Shown piece after piece: positions 5,630 through 5,655 of a DNA stretch of 5,655 bases. This DNA comes from an uncultured Actinoplanes sp. GTDB taxonomy: Bacteria > Actinomycetota > Actinomycetes > Mycobacteriales > Micromonosporaceae. Under the pieces are notes generated by a model. It saw only the letters and a program-made list of their open reading frames with translations, made no database searches and was not told where the DNA came from. Each line of letters begins with the position of its first letter. Position 1 is the first letter of the stretch. The DNA lies in NCBI GenBank assembly GCA_934667465.1, contig CAKUMG010000443.1:1-5655 (forward strand). The letters run 5' to 3'. Position numbers and translations under genes: made by a program.

Positions 5630-5655
5630 GGTCGGTCCTCCCCGTGCATTGATGA
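5626..5655 (-). CDS. Last codons of an upstream operon gene (partial)
   Basis: On the minus strand, one frame enters the window open and ends at a TGA (5628-5626) that overlaps the GTG start of the 118-aa gene as GTGA. It reads only SSMHGEDRP before the stop. Such four-base overlaps are typical of coupled genes in actinobacterial operons, so this is probably the 3' end of the preceding gene. Too little is present to identify it. Confidence 0.4.
   Translation of the reverse strand, partial: SSMHGEDRP

Noticed and set aside
1..5655. tRNA genes, CRISPR arrays, insertion sequences, attachment sites
   Set aside because: I looked for cloverleaf and TTCGA-type arms, regularly spaced repeats, terminal inverted repeats with transposase motifs and integrase genes, and saw none.

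Overview
The window is high-GC DNA with strongly G/C-ending codons, GGAGG-type ribosome binding sites and GTG starts. It fits an actinobacterium (Streptomyces, Micromonospora or Pseudonocardia-like); the genus cannot be fixed from the sequence. No rRNA, tRNA, CRISPR array, insertion sequence or housekeeping gene was seen. The content looks accessory: small lineage-restricted proteins, a restriction-type nuclease, and the end of an operon encoding a MinD/ParA-like ATPase of the sort carried by actinobacterial secretion or conjugation loci.

Layout. (1) 1-1473, plus strand: a 125-aa protein of unknown function (133-510) ends at a long composite hairpin (518-573). A 194-aa protein (760-1344), resembling what I remember of the DUF7691 family, follows and ends at two perfect tandem hairpins (1391-1423 and 1434-1473). 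Positions 1-132 have no convincing gene of their own. (2) 1474-3520, minus strand: a 422-aa Mrr-type PD-(D/E)xK nuclease with two C-terminal membrane helices (1621-2889). About 83 bp upstream of its start lie two perfect palindromes 22 bp apart. Before it, in the same orientation, is a small protein resembling EACC1 effector-associated components (3119-3505), which carries a recent-looking 12-residue duplication at its N-terminus and ends at a nested hairpin. (3) 3620-c. 4065, plus strand: a 96-aa unknown protein, followed by an open, coding-like tract in another frame that looks like the detached C-terminal part of the same or another gene. (4) 4060-5655, minus strand: an operon whose visible part is the last few codons of an unknown gene, a 118-aa coiled-coil-like protein with a disordered tail, and a 370-aa MinD/ParA/EspI-like ATPase whose Walker A motif has His where Gly is expected. 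A clean hairpin follows the ATPase stop codon.

How the genes may work together. The most interesting reading is a small conflict (defence) cargo: a membrane-tethered Mrr nuclease beside an EACC1-like signalling component, next to a transfer or secretion-type operon. The nuclease assignment rests on visible catalytic residues. The EACC1 assignment and the link between the two genes are inference. The two genes are separated by a hairpin and probable operator sites, so they are probably not one transcript.
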